Assembly: GCA_030386875.1 (NCBI GenBank)
Contig: CM059562.1
Location: forward strand, 19,769,360 to 19,833,359
Length of the DNA stretch: 64,000 nucleotides
Source: Morinoia aosen
Taxonomy: Eukaryota; Arthropoda; Malacostraca; Amphipoda; Talitridae
Direction: 5' to 3'
Of this stretch, positions 45,198 through 57,198 are shown piece after piece. Position 1 is the first letter of the stretch. Every line of letters begins with the position of its first letter. Made by a program: the position numbers and the translations under genes. A model generated the notes under the pieces. It was not told the DNA's origin and did not search any database. It saw nothing but the letters and a program-made list of their open reading frames with translations.

Positions 45198-47376
45198 AGC
45201 CGACTCGACTTGGAAGAACTTCGGAAGAAGAACTTCGCTGCAGCGCTACGACGATGCAAATTATTTAAAAATTCGACGCCTCCAGTAAAAGCGCTCTTTC
45301 TGCACCCACGTGCGTCCGTGGATTATCCGTGCGAAGCAAGTGATGCATCACCTCGCCTTGTCAAGACTGCTGACGCTCAGCATACCTCTAGCCACTAGCC
45401 AAGCCTGTTTTCAGATTTCCTCTTCTCTTGTTGGTTCTGACTTGAAGCAGCTTGAACAGCTTGAGGGTGATCTAAAACATGAACATGAGCACATTGTCAG
45501 TTAAATCTTGATTCCCACAATGAAAAGTACAGGTGAACTCATGGTACAAAAATTTAAAGGAAACTGTAGAAATTAACGCACTCGCGCAGTTTTCAAACAA
45601 TACTGCTCTTCATAGCACTTTCTTTTGTAATGAGTGCCGTGGATGAGTTAGATTTTGAGACCCAAAGCTGATGAAAACTGGAAAGTAGCTGTACTGAGTT
45701 CTGAGCAAGTCATGAAAATTCTTTCGGTTTCCACTTCAATTGAAGATAGGACATCCTTAGTTCTACTGTGTGCCATTAAGATAGGGTAGAACGCAAGTAC
45801 GCACGCAATCACACCATCAAGTTTCGAGCTATGTCTGCTTAGCATTCATGGCATTTCTCGATCCGATGGTCGATGATGGATGTGTCCTTTTAGAAACAAT
45901 CGTGTACTCTATCGAACGTCTTCATGTTTGTTGCAAAGACTCCCCTGCCCCTGAGAGGTCTGGAAGTTGGGAGGGAGTTACGTATGGCGCTTTGACCTCA
46001 CGAGATTTGCACATCTGAAATAATTGTTAGATGATCAATAAACTGCGTAACCTAGGAACCCTTAGGCCATAAACGTCAGGTACGGGACTTGAGAATCGAA
46101 ACCTCGTGGAAGTTTATTGTGGCATAATTTTCTTTTCTGCGTTGTCAGAGCTGTTGTACGTTTTCGAAAATGTGAGAAATCGAAAGTTTACTTGCTGTGC
46201 AGATTCGTACACACTACTCAGAGTGCGTGCTCATTTGCTCCTACGCGGTAGTGTAGCATTACTTGCCAATTTTGTAAACATTAGAGTAAAAATGTGAAAG
46301 ATGGACGTCTTGGTTGTCGTAAATTACGAAGCATGCATCGCTTGCTATGTGGGTACCAACAATCCATCCCGCCAATAAGCCCATTAGCGGCCATCCTGCT
46401 CAACAAGCCCGGATGTTGCGCTCAAATGAGTCGGCAGTTATCTATGCCTATCAATTAATTAAAACGCTAGTAGATTATTCACTTGATTGCAAATATTTGG
46501 CCATTTTGCTGCAGCATTTGATAAGACGCGAGGTTTTAAGTGATTTTTTATACTTTCAATCATACAGCGGCCCCGTAACGTAATTATGGAAGTCATTGTG
46601 ACTTGAAAAGTGAATCAGATATGCAGCTATGGTTGACCAAATGAATTCGTAAATTATCAGGTCCAATAATCCTTTTAATGGTACATTAAAATTAAGCAGC
46701 AACATCATGAATCCCCAGCTCATCACTTGAAAGTTCATTAATTTTCTTCACTGACTACGATTCTATACCTTAGCAGATTTACCCCAATCCGAATTTTTGA
46801 AAGTAGCGTGTCTTCGGCTTGCATGATTCTGGTAACCATTGCTTGTTGGGTATCACGATCACAATCACCTAATTATTTGCTGGAAATAAGTTTCTCGATC
46901 CTCTGTTAATCATCAGTAAAGTCAAGCGATTATCGTAGGAAAGAGAGATTGAAATAAAGTAAAGAACTGTTATATTCTGAAATATTTAACTGCGTTACAT
47001 CCTGCAATGGCTCTCAATAACGTTTTAGGTTTCAAAAAGTGCTTCAAGCGAAATAAGAAATTGTTTCTTACGCCGTGGCTAGATCATACTTTTATCATCA
47101 TGCTATTAAATCCGCTGCTCAGGGAACGAGCGACGCGTCGCAAAACTGAGTGGAGTAGAAAATACTTCCATTAAAAATAGATTGTATCTCTTTTTTCATA
47201 TATATAGATGAAAAATTAATCGTGAGTTCTGTGCAGCTCGTGTAAGCTCGTACTCAACTTCATCTGAGGTAGGAATGTCGATTTCCATTCGTGTTATATC
47301 TTTTGATTTTGTCGCAGCTTGTTGCAGTCTCATGCACACTCGGCCTTTTTTTTTAAACGTCTGCCTCTCTCATGTG
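45198..47376. other. AT-rich background, no supported gene
   Basis: Short frames (for example 45210-45398, 46347-46583) have no domain or splice support. Confidence 0.4.
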
Positions 47377-47551
47377 TTACAGTTCCTGATATTGACTTCT
47401 GTTGCAATTTCCGTGACTAACTTTTGTTTCAATTACCGATGTTGACTTGTGTTACAATTCCTAATAACGACTTGTACTGCAGTTACTGATGGTTATTTGT
47501 GTTGCGATTCTACATCACAGCTTATTTTACAGTCTCAGATAACTGTCACGT
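47377..47551. repeat. Degenerate 25-bp tandem repeat, seven units
   Basis: Units start TTACAGTTCCTGATATTGAC, TTGCAATTTCCGTGACTAAC, TTTCAATTACCGATGTTGAC, TTACAATTCCTAATAACGAC, CTGCAGTTACTGATGG, TTGCGATTCTACATCAC and TTACAGTCTCAG. Seven units fill exactly 175 bases, so length is conserved while sequence has drifted. Confidence 0.8.
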
Positions 47552-48504
47552 CGTAATGTTTTCTATCACCCCCTAAACGCAGATGTTATCTTACCAATTG
47601 CAAAGGCCTATCGTAAAAAAGCGTATTATCTTCAGAAATGCCTGTTTTTCTCTTCAGAAATGCCTTCAGAAATGCCTGTTTCAAATGCCTGTTGTAAAAT
47701 TCTCAAATGATGAGACTGATATCAACTTGCATCAACAGCTGCTTAAACAGGCGTCCGCTGAACCATCTCTTACGTGAGGGCGCGGACCATTTCTCTGCCA
47801 ATGAAATTATATCTTGTTTTGTAAAGAGGATGCATTGACACTGCTCTTGTTTTCTTAAAAACTCCCCTTGATGCAGCTAGCGACATATTGATGCGTCACT
47901 AGTGTTATTGATGACGGTCTGTCAGCAGCCTGTACCTCGTCACTCTCTGAGGCGACAGCTGTATCGTGTGAGCGACTTCATAAGCTGTTCACGTGACCAG
48001 CGATTGGAACTTGAGCTCTTTGTGTCTTCACCATTCAGGAAATGGCCAAATATTCTATTTAAAGCTCAATTTGAGAAATTTGTTCATTCCTGTAGTGAGG
48101 ATGAAGTGTAAAATAATGCTTGATATTAATTCACGTTGATTTACATATGAAAAGATAGGATATATTTTTATCTGCGCTGGAAAAATTTGGAAGTTATGAG
48201 ATACACATTACAAGAACCAAACTTTATTTTTTGTCACGATTACGTGCATTCTAAAAATTGAATTAAATTGTAAAGAAAATTACAAACTTTTCACGAACTA
48301 ATATATGAACTAATTGTTTAGTGAAACAAAATTCCAGTAAATATTTCCTAGTGCATCACCGATGTTTTATTTGTACTTAACTTAAAATAGTCCCCGTAAC
48401 AACCAGCGATTTTCATTAGTTCATTGAATGAGCAAACACTTTATTTTGCTACGATCCAATTTGACTGCACAACATATGCTATTCAATTTATTGTATGTGA
48501 GACG
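47552..48504. other. AT-rich background, no supported gene
   Basis: A short direct repeat of CAGAAATGCCT lies at 47635-47690. Otherwise nothing is recognised. Confidence 0.4.
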
Positions 48505-48625
48505 AGCACATGCCCATAGGAGATATGCTGATAGGTCATCTCAGCTGTAGATAGGCCTTCTTTCAGTTGTCATATCAGCACAATGGAAGGAATGCATTTT
48601 CTTTGTGCTTTTCTCCCAACCATTT
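48505..48625 (+). repeat. Interspersed repeat fragment, copy 8
   Basis: CATGCCCATAGGAGATATGC and CATCTCAGCTGTAGATAGGC are followed by CTTCTTTCAGTTG. It is closest to the copy at 31765. The 3' part is not found. Confidence 0.5.
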
Positions 48626-49714
48626 GTTTCAAAATGAACCAATATAAATATTACGATCCTCATGTATTCGATCTCAAGTCATGGTCTAAACTTTAAGTAC
48701 TCGAAAGTACTTTTCGCTCATATTGAAGCTTTTTGAACATGCGACGTAGTTCATTGGCAATTTTTTACTTCCCTGCGCTCCTGTGTACATTGGTGTTCCA
48801 GCTATGTAGCAAATATTACTGACTCGTGATCCAATAACGCGCACCCTAACAAGAGTATTTGCGGCTATGTGTCACAGGGAATTTGTGTTCTTAGTGACTC
48901 ACATCATTTTGCAATTCCAAACCCAAGTTAATTACTGCAAAGAAAGAGAGCATGTTAAGTGTGAGGGTATTTTAGTAACTACTTTCTCTACTTCGGTCAC
49001 ATTAAAACATTTAAAAAAGGCCTCGGATTCGACGAATGTCATAACTTTAAAGATCATCATTTTAATCTTCTTATCCTGGTCTCAAATTGCTGTCGTAAGC
49101 TTTGTGTGGTAAACTCTTTTTGCCTTTTTATTCTCGTGAATACACAACGACAACACTAATTTTAGATAGTTAACTTTTGTACGGTTCCACCTATGTTGAA
49201 AATATTACAGATAGCAATGTAAAAAAATAACTTTTCATGCCTTTAAACTCAATGAACTCTTTGCGCCAGTACTATTAGCGTAAGTAAGAAATATCATAGC
49301 CATTTTGTGTTTTGTTATATCAAATATTATCGTTGGGACACCTTACATAGGGATGAAGGACCGGATGTGGGTTTTCACCGGATGTAGGATATAAACAAAT
49401 GTGAAGCGTAACCAAATGTAGAGGCATGACCGGATACGGGGCATCACCGGAAGAGGGGGTGAAGTGTTGTCGGATGGGCGAAATGAATTTTTGGATTTTG
49501 GAGTTGATAATTTATTAGAAAAATAATAAGCTCCATTTCCATTTCCGGGCACCACAGACGAAGCACTACAAATTGTGGAAAAGCAACCTTTATTCCACTG
49601 CGCGGAACCAACAGTTGTGAGGCTCATTATAGTCGACAAGAATAAGTAAGATCAATATTAGAATGACCTAGCGAACGTAAAATAAGATAAGTTTTTACTT
49701 TCTAGCAAAAATTT
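48626..49714. other. AT-rich background, no supported gene
   Basis: Bases 49358-49470 contain irregular recurrences of ACCGGATG and CACCGGA about 20 bases apart, possibly an old tandem repeat. No gene is seen. Confidence 0.35.
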
Positions 49715-49759
49715 CAGAAATTGAAACTTAGAAATTGAAACACAGAAACTGAAACTTAG
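49715..49759. repeat. Short GAAATTGAAAC tandem repeat, three units
   Basis: CAGAAATTGAAACTTA, GAAATTGAAACACA and GAAACTGAAACTTAG follow each other. Confidence 0.8.
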
Positions 49760-49852
49760 TGCCGCACTCCAAATGCAAACGATCCTTTTATACATATTAT
49801 TATTTATTTTTTATTAACTTGTGCTTCTCTCTAAATCCTGTGTCGACAATTA

Positions 49853-50225
49853 TAATGTGTATCACGATAACCAAGTGTGAATAGCAATTAAGGATCTAAA
49901 TCATATGTTTCAACACTTAACATGGGTATTACGATAACCATGTATAAATAGCAATTAAGGGTCTCTATGCTAAGGTATTTGAATGCATTTTTCGCATTCA
50001 TTTTTCTATACTTGTGCGCACTAATGAAAGTGTTTTTCAAATGAGCGTCGCGAGGATTGTGCTCTCTTAGTTCAAAATCAGATTAGGCAAGGAAAGGAAC
50101 TCATTTTTGTTGTACTTTTCTATCAATCATTTTGTTTCAACATTCTACACGGGTATTACGATACCAATGTGTTATAATCATTTAAGGACGGTAATGTTAA
50201 GGTGTTTTAAAAACCAATGTATCGA
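49853..50225. repeat. Three spaced direct repeats with GGTATTACGATAACCA core
   Basis: Copies lie at about 49853-49897, 49908-49990 and 50130-50225. Shared blocks are TGTTTCAACA, GGGTATTACGATA, AATAGCAATTAAGG (AATCATTTAAGG in the third copy) and, in the last two, ATG then TAAGGT and a short T-rich tail. Confidence 0.75.
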
Positions 50226-50244
50226 CATTTCATGTTTGTACTTT

Positions 50245-50505
50245 ATTGGAAATAAAATGTTTTTCTTTTGCTTTTCTTTCTTTTTTCATAGCTTCTTTGT
50301 CATCTCTTTTTAGTCGTTTTTTTCTTTTCCCCCCCTAAATTTTGGTTGGCTTGTTGCTTTGCGCAGTGCACCCTGTGTAGGATCACAGCTTGTGCATAGA
50401 TTACCTGTTATAACCGTCCATGCTAAATTGTCTTTTCCTATCACTCTCTTGAGATCGCCTTTGCACGTAACAACGAAGCCTCAAACTAGTATAATCTATA
50501 CTATA
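50245..50505 (+). repeat. Interspersed repeat, 3' part, copy 9
   Basis: Contains GGAAATAAAATG, TTTGCGCAGTGCACCCTGTG, TGTGCATAGATTACCTG, CCGTCCATGCTAAATTGTC and GAAGCCTCAAACTA, in family order but lacking the 5' block. The copy at 50814 follows 300 bases later. Confidence 0.6.
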
Positions 50506-50560
50506 ATAAGAGCCGCGTCCGTCCGTCCGTCCGTCCGTCCGTCGGCCTGTCCGAAGCCAG
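50490..50560 (+). other. TCTATACTATAATAA motif followed by (TCCG)n microsatellite
   Basis: ATCTATACTATAATAAGAGC is followed by about six tandem TCCG units (50517-50543). The TCTATACTA start resembles Helitron-type 5' termini, but no CTRR end with a hairpin can be located nearby, so this is only a resemblance. Confidence 0.35.
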
Positions 50561-50813
50561 CCTGCGGTGTGTGATGAGCGTATCAGTGATACAAGCTCCA
50601 GTCCTATATATTTTGACGGGCCGTGTTCACGCGGCCTCATCTACTCTCGAGAGATTGTATTTTTTATTTTTTACGGCCTTTCTCTCATTTCGCCCAATTT
50701 TTTATTTCAAATAAAGGGGGGTGAACTAGTGATGATAAAGAAGAGTCAATGCAAGTCATTCACTAAATGTTATTCAGTGCTGATCCGATATTTCGCATTT
50801 TAGATCACACAGT

Positions 50814-51188
50814 CCCCCCTCAGGGGGATACAACTATTGTATCTATGGGAATTAGCGCTCCCAGGGGGACAAAGTGAGGGCCCGAGCTAAAGGTTAGGTA
50901 GGCTTTTTTTCGGTTAAAATAGAATAGGTTTTTGTTATGTTACGGACCACCTTTTTTCGGTTCACTGCTGTCCTGTTTTTTTCAGCACCTACTACTGTCT
51001 TCTTCAACTTTGATTTCGTTTCATGAACTTCTTTCCCATCTTACTGTTTCTATGCCCTTTCTGCATAGATTCCTCATTTTCTTATCTCCATACTAAATGG
51101 TGCCTTCCTCCTTCCTCTCTTCGATACGCTCTATTTTTGCAGCGGTTAGGGAGGCTTAAACTAACTTATAATCTTATAATCTAATCAC
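50814..51188 (+). repeat. Interspersed repeat, best preserved copy 10
   Basis: Starts CCCCCCTCAGGGGGATACAA, then CTATTGTATCTATGGGAATT, AGCGCTCCCAGGGGGACAAA, GGCCCGAGCTAAAGGTTAGG, TTCGGTTCACTGCTGTCCTG, TACTGTTTCTATG, CTCCATACTAAATGGTGCCT and TCCTCCTTCC. It ends GGGAGGCTTAAACTAACTTA. Near-identical in block order to 24692-25046. No ORF or tRNA-like promoter boxes. Confidence 0.9.
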
Positions 51189-51536
51189 ACAGTCCTCGTA
51201 CCCTTAGTGATTCCTTCTCACATTTTCCTAAGTAACTTACGAAGCGTTGCGGAATTATTCCATCGCACGCAGGCGAGCGTGAGGAGTTCACGAGCACAGT
51301 GGCGCACCGAGTACACAGACATCACTCGTGGTTGAAATGATGTGTTCGTGAGAGGAGGCGACAGAAGAGAAGGCAGCTCAGGTTTCCTTGAAGAGATCGA
51401 GCTTTCATATAACAAAACGATGCTGCAGGCCCGAGCGCCTGCACAACCTGCTCCTGCAAACAAATCTGCGACGCCAAGCTTGGCAACGGAGACTTTCTAC
51501 CTCCATACCTTCTGATGCTGCTTGTGTCTCCCTATA

Positions 51537-52290
51537 CTACTGCACTGCAGTCACGCGGCCTGCACAGCTGCACTGCAGTCACGCGGCCGGCACAGCTGCA
51601 CTGCAGTCACGCAGCCTGTACAGCTGCAGTGCAGTCACGCAGCCTACACAGCGGCACTGCAGTAACGCAGCCTACACAGCGGCACTGCAGTCACGCAGCC
51701 TGCACAGCTGCACTGCAGTCACGCGGCCTGCACAGCTGCACTGCAGTCACGCAGCCTGCATTGCTGCACTGCAGTCACGCAGCCTGCATAGTTGCACTGC
51801 AGTCACGCAGCCTGCACAGCTGCACTGCAGTCACGCAGCCTGCACAGCTGCACTGTAGTCACGCAGCCTGCACAGCTGCACTGCAGTCACGCGGCCTGCA
51901 CAGCTGCACTGCAGTCACGCGGCCTGCACAGCTGCAGTGCAGTCACGCGGCCTGCACAGCTGCAGTGCAGTCACGCGGCCTGCACAGCTGCACTGCAGCC
52001 ACGCAGCCTGCACAGCTGCACTGCAGCCACGCAGCCTGCACAGCTGCAGTGCAGTCACGCAGCCTGCACAGCTGCACTGCAGCCACGCAGCCTGCACTGC
52101 AGCCACGCAGCCTGCACAGCTGCACTGCAGTCACTTAGCATGCACAGCTGCACTGCAGCCACACAGCCTGCACAGCTGCACTGCAGCCACACAGCCTGCA
52201 CAGCTGCACTGCAGCCACGCAGCCTGCACAGCTGCACTGCAGCCACGCAGCCTGCACAGCTGCACTGAAGTCACGCAGCCTGCACAGTCA
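51537..52290. repeat. 28-bp GC-rich satellite array, about 27 units
   Basis: The unit carries CTGCAGTCACGCAGCCTGCA plus CAGCTGCA. Variants are CGCGGCC for CGCAGCC, GCAGCCAC for GCAGTCAC, and CTGCAGTG for CTGCACTG. One short 20-bp unit lies near 52085. The unit contains the palindromes CTGCAG and CAGCTG. Both strands are open in several frames through the array because the unit lacks stops and 28 is not a multiple of three. The long alanine-, cysteine-, histidine- and serine-rich frames (for example 51515-52138) are not called as genes. Confidence 0.97.
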
Positions 52291-55159
52291 CGCAACAAAT
52301 AATATAACCATCGACGGATTTTATCATGCGACAGTGGGCATTCTATGACTCATTACGACGGATTTCTGAAAGTTGTGCCCTCTCACGTGACATTTGATTA
52401 GCCAACACTCATTGCAGGACAAGTACGGAAGGAAGATTCATCGAACAACTGCAGTTTTCCTTCATCATTACCTGCGAGTCAATTCTGGCGTTCTCGCATG
52501 GCAGATATTTGCTCGTTTCTAATTCATGCCAGGACGAACGCTGGAAGTGATTGTACGTCAGCTTATCTTGGCTTCTTAGCCTTCATCTGGCGTCAGTAGG
52601 ATTCCTACGCTGCTTTCTAGAGGGATATGCTAATGATGAATCTCGTCATTTCTGGCATGGCTGTGATAACGATAGTCAAGTGCACCTCGTCAGCGTCCAA
52701 TACTCCACTCGGAGTACTGCTGATAGAGTAGCACATGTTATAAAGTTTGCAGGTAAATGCAGTGCTGTGCTTATATAAAATTCGATACGTCTTTATTTTA
52801 TGTATTGATATTATGTTGCGTTGGCTGGCGTTTTATTTCCGTATTTCGTGGTACTCGAATATAACCTAGCACATTCGTTTTCTTCTATGTTTTACGCTAG
52901 ATGGTGATAGTAGGTCTGGGATTTTTCATATTAAGTTCTTCATCTTTTCAAAGGCATAAATAACACTAACAAGAAAAATCAATTCCAGATTTACACTACG
53001 CAATGACGAGAGTACGGGAAAGCTCAGTTGGACGGGTGCGAAAAACTTGTTCAGCTTAACACTATATTCAGCTGTAATACTATATCTTGGAGACGAAATG
53101 TTCATCACGATAGCAGCTGTTTAGCGAGGATTAGTTGAATGACGCGCATGAATGTCGCTGAGGTTAAATTAGTAGAGTACACCTACATAAACTTCACTGA
53201 CGCTCGATTGCAGGGCCGATAGCAGAAGGCATAGTGACCGCTCACGACACGGATACGGGCACTTAGGCGCATTTCTTGGAAGCGATACAGCAGTGATGGC
53301 GAGTATTTGAGGAGATGTGATCAGATGTTTGCCTTCACCGGACCTCATATGTACTTTACTATCTCCAGCACGGCTCTGCACCCGAGGTCGTGCCACGGAG
53401 GTCCTCCATTTGGACAGTCCCATACCTTCTTTCTTCGAGGGCCGTCCTAAAAAAATGCATCTCTACCACTACTCTTTTATAGATACTAGCTTGAATGTGT
53501 CCAACTTTTAAATGAATCGAACTAAGCAACCTTATCTGAACAATTTCATGCGAAGAAGAATTTTAGAGTGATAGTTAATATTAATTTTTTTTAATACTTG
53601 ATGTTGCGTCATGGTTCCATGGCCAATGCAGTAGAAAAGCTAAGTAATTCCATTTAACGTTGAACTTATTTCAATGGACTCAGACCGAGAGGCCCATAAA
53701 TTCATGTAGAGTTTAACATGTGTAGTATCTAATTACCTGCTCTGTTATAACACCCAACTACCAATCATCACTTTCATGATCATTTCGCTTTTAAAACGAG
53801 AGATACGGCGACACTGAGATAAATTTATTACAAAGAAAGAACTAGCTATTCATTGGTGCGATCTGCAGCGTGCTTGGCGACTGGCTTTCATGCCTCCTAT
53901 CAGAAGAGTTTACAGCCCTGCTTTCAGTACTCGAGTTCTGCCTTCAATAATAAGTAGAGTACTAGCCTTGCCAATGGAGCAGCATGACTGCCGTATCATT
54001 AATGTTAATCTAAATCAGTACTCCGGCGCCTTGACGAAGTTCAAAAGGCCTTCATTTTTATAGAGGAAGTTAGTGTGAGATACGGTGGAGCTTTGCTCCC
54101 GTCCAACGTACGTCGGCGCCGCGCTGGCGAACAAGGCTCGTTAAATTCAGTGCGTTACATCACACATGAGCACTTTCTGTTTTGTTCGTCTCGTCAAATT
54201 TATCGCTGGCTCATAAACTTGGCTCAAAAGGATTTTTCATAAGTTCAGGCTTTACTTCAGATGATGGATTAAGACATTTTTTCGACAAGTAAATGTGAAG
54301 TTTAGCAGCGCTTTTTGTTTGATTTCTGCACTTCTATACAAGCTGAATGACTTGAAGGCTAAAATTCACGTCTCATTGATCAGAAAATTACTTTCCGCGT
54401 CCTTTTTAATTGAGGAGATAAACTGCACGCGAGTGAACTTGAGTTTTATAGGCTAATGTCGAGGAGTAGCAGGGCATGAAGTATCATGCAAATTGGTCGA
54501 GAATTTCTTAAAGCAACTTTTAGTCCTGGGGAGCCTGATCAACATGCAGTTAACAGACCATAAACATTTGCTTGCAAGCAGCTAATGCTACGTGCAGTGT
54601 TTGTTAGCATTTTATCGATTCATTATCTTTAGGTACTAAACCTCTGAGTCCTTTCACCTTCATTCAAGTTTGTATTCCTGAATCTCTGCATCTGCGAGCA
54701 AATGTTTTGGAATTGTGATGATGGAACTCTAATCGCGTGCACGCTATTTTGAGATGTCAATTTTCTCGTTTAATTTCCTTGTGCTTCACTTCACGACATT
54801 ATGCACAGGTGACAACTCCACTCGGATATTCGATGGCGTTTGCATGCAAGCTTCATTGAACAGCATGAGAAGCATCTGAAAAGCTCGGGTCCCAAGCCCA
54901 TGCCTGATTGAATTCTCAGGTTTGATGTGTTCTTTCAGCCTCGCTTGGTTATACTCAGTGCTGGCGGAAGCTGTGGTCATCAAACAGAATTGAGTTACAC
55001 TCCTTTATGTTGTTGAATATAGGGGCACTGATTTTTTCTAGGGCGTCTTGAGTAGTAGTGTCCTTCTCTTCAGTGTACTCATTAAGATGAAATGTGATTA
55101 TACCAGTCCGCTTCAAAGTTGAGCAGTTGTACTTTTTATGTATACCACTATTGCTTCCT
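52291..55159. other. AT-rich background, no supported gene
   Basis: A possible exon-like stretch at about 52620-52746 reads HFWHGCDNDSQVHLVSVQYS and ends at a GTAAATG donor-like site after TTTGCAG, but no clear acceptor or start is seen. Other frames here are short. Confidence 0.3.
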
Positions 55160-55505
55160 CTGATTATGTGAATGGGAACTAGCAATTCAAGGGAAAGTAC
55201 GAGGTTCCGCGCTGAAAGTTAAGTAAGCTTTCTTTTTGTTGAAATAGTATCGGAACTTTATTTGGTTTGAGACAATCTTTTTTCTGAATCACTATTGTAC
55301 TTTTTTCAACAATTCTGACTTTCTTATTGAAGTTGTAATTTGTTTCACATACTATTTTCTCACTTGCTGTTTCTATGCGCATGGTATCTTGTGCAGAAAA
55401 CCCCTTTTGCATAGATCTCTCAACTTCACACTAAATGGACTTTCATCCTTCAACTCGTTGGAACTTCCTTTGTTAGAGTTAGGAAAGCTCAAACTTAACA
55501 TGACC
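55160..55505 (+). repeat. Interspersed repeat, diverged copy 11
   Basis: Contains TATGTGAATGGGAACTAGCA, ACGAGGTTCCGCGCTGAAAG, GTTGAAATAGTAT, CTTGCTGTTTCTATGCGCAT, CACACTAAATGGAC and GGAAAGCTCAAACTTAAC. Confidence 0.75.
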
Positions 55506-56738
55506 CAATCTTCACCACCCCCAAGTGAGGCACTGTTGTGTTTTGCAGCGAGAATAGAGAAAAATTAACTCAAACAGACGAGCTTCCTCCTTATTTTCAT
55601 TCAATGAAATCTGATCAGTCATTTCCCTTTTCCTTCGGGTATTCTGTACTGTTCTACGGAACACGTACTGACAGATCTCTGAAAACAACTTCAAACGAAT
55701 TTTTTCGGTAATTTTAAGGGTTTCTGCTTATTTGAGAACCAATGACTCGGCATGGTCACTCATAAAATTTGAGAAATTCGCACTTTTTCGTGTCTGCGTA
55801 TCTCTTACTCCTGTCACGTCGCCTGGTTTGGAGTTCCGAGACTCCTATCACTCAATTATTGAGTTCTGGTGTCGCTCGTGAACACTACCCCCAAAACATC
55901 AGCTCAGATCAATATCCAGGCTCCTAACTTCGTGGAACATTTTCGTGACTTTGCTCGAGATGTTTGAAACGAACACTCACTAAACTTTGCAAAATATTGG
56001 CTTGTAAACCAGTCTCAAGATTTGAATGGATTGCAGACTCTTTGCTCGTGTTGTGAACTCAAGAGTGAGGGTCGGACACGATATCGTGACGATAGGTAAA
56101 CGTGGAGGCGAGGGAAATCGCGCATGTTTTCAGTTTTCATCTACGCTTATTGTGCTTTTTCTTTCAGATGATATATTTTTCGCCATAATATTCAAGTGAC
56201 GGCGAGGGAAATTGTGTAAATTTTCCGTTTTCATCCAAGCTGATTTTTCTTTTATATTTCAAATGACAAAAATTTTACTCTGCAGAAATAATCACGTCAT
56301 CTTTTGTAAGATATAACTGTGACATTATTGTTAAATTACTTATTTAGTTTATCACTCACAGCATTTGAAAAGAGTCCTGGGATAAGTCACTGTGCCCTAC
56401 TGAAGAAAAATTAGTGCAGAGAAAAATTAATACTATTAAAATCAATTGTGTTCAAAATTGTTTCGTCACGCAATTTAGTTCATTGATATTCATAACAAAA
56501 TAAAATAGCAAGCGTGATGATTATTTTACCTTTGTGAGAATATGAAATTAAAGCTAATTTCTGGGTAAAGATTCTCTCAATGGACACATATTGAAACGAA
56601 CTCAATACTTCTGTTCCAAACGTTGTTCCTGAATGGCGACTGATCTCTAGAACGTCAGCTATTTTGGAGAACAAATGTGCAGTCAAAACTTTGATCATTC
56701 TGTTGAGATTATTCCTCATCTTTGCTTTACCCATTAAA
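55506..56738. other. AT-rich background, no supported gene
   Basis: Short minus-strand frames (55512-55694, 56480-56734) lack domains. Confidence 0.4.
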
Positions 56739-57198
56739 TTACATCGGATAGGAAAAGCTATCTAGAAAATTCTCAAAGGAATTACTTCCACAGAATTGCA
56801 GCCGGAGTTGATGACAAACTCCTTCTCACTGTGAGGAAGTACAACACCTCAGAATATGATGATGCAGCCTCTATCCTTGCATCAGCTCTCTGGCTTTTGA
56901 AAAGCGTAAGTCTCAGGGACTTGAGAAGTTCAAAAAAGCATGTATCTTCAATGCCTGAAAATGAATATTCTTTTAAATTTATCCAGCAGTGTTGTAGGCT
57001 AGCTCTTGAAGGCCGCTTTCTTGTGTCTATGTTGAGTTTGTGACCTCCGAAAGTTGCTAACTTAAAAAGGGCTAATGATTTTAATTTGCGCCTGGTACTG
57101 CCTGGCCACCAGTGCACACTTTCCTGTAGCCTTAGTTTGAGAAGCTCGCTGTCCCATTTTTGCGTGCAGAACAATGCAGGCGTTGGTGAGAGTAGCAC
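56739..57198. other. Overlapping sense and antisense open frames, strand undecided
   Basis: On the plus strand a stop-free frame runs from 56739 to a TGA at 57041-57043, about 101 codons, including EYDDAASILASALWLLKSVS. On the minus strand a 138-codon frame (57198-56782) includes HWWPGSTRRKLKSLALFK. Both are of a length that can occur by chance a few times in 64 kb of this composition. No domain, splice site or promoter discriminates between them. Confidence 0.2.

Noticed and set aside
51388..52302. Long Ala/Cys/Ser/His-rich ORFs on both strands
   Set aside because: Same artefact of the 28-bp stop-free unit. Openness on both strands argues against a real gene.
56782..57198. 138-codon minus-strand ORF as a gene
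   Set aside because: A plus-strand stop-free frame of about 101 codons covers most of it. No domain or splice signal decides the strand, and the length fits chance.
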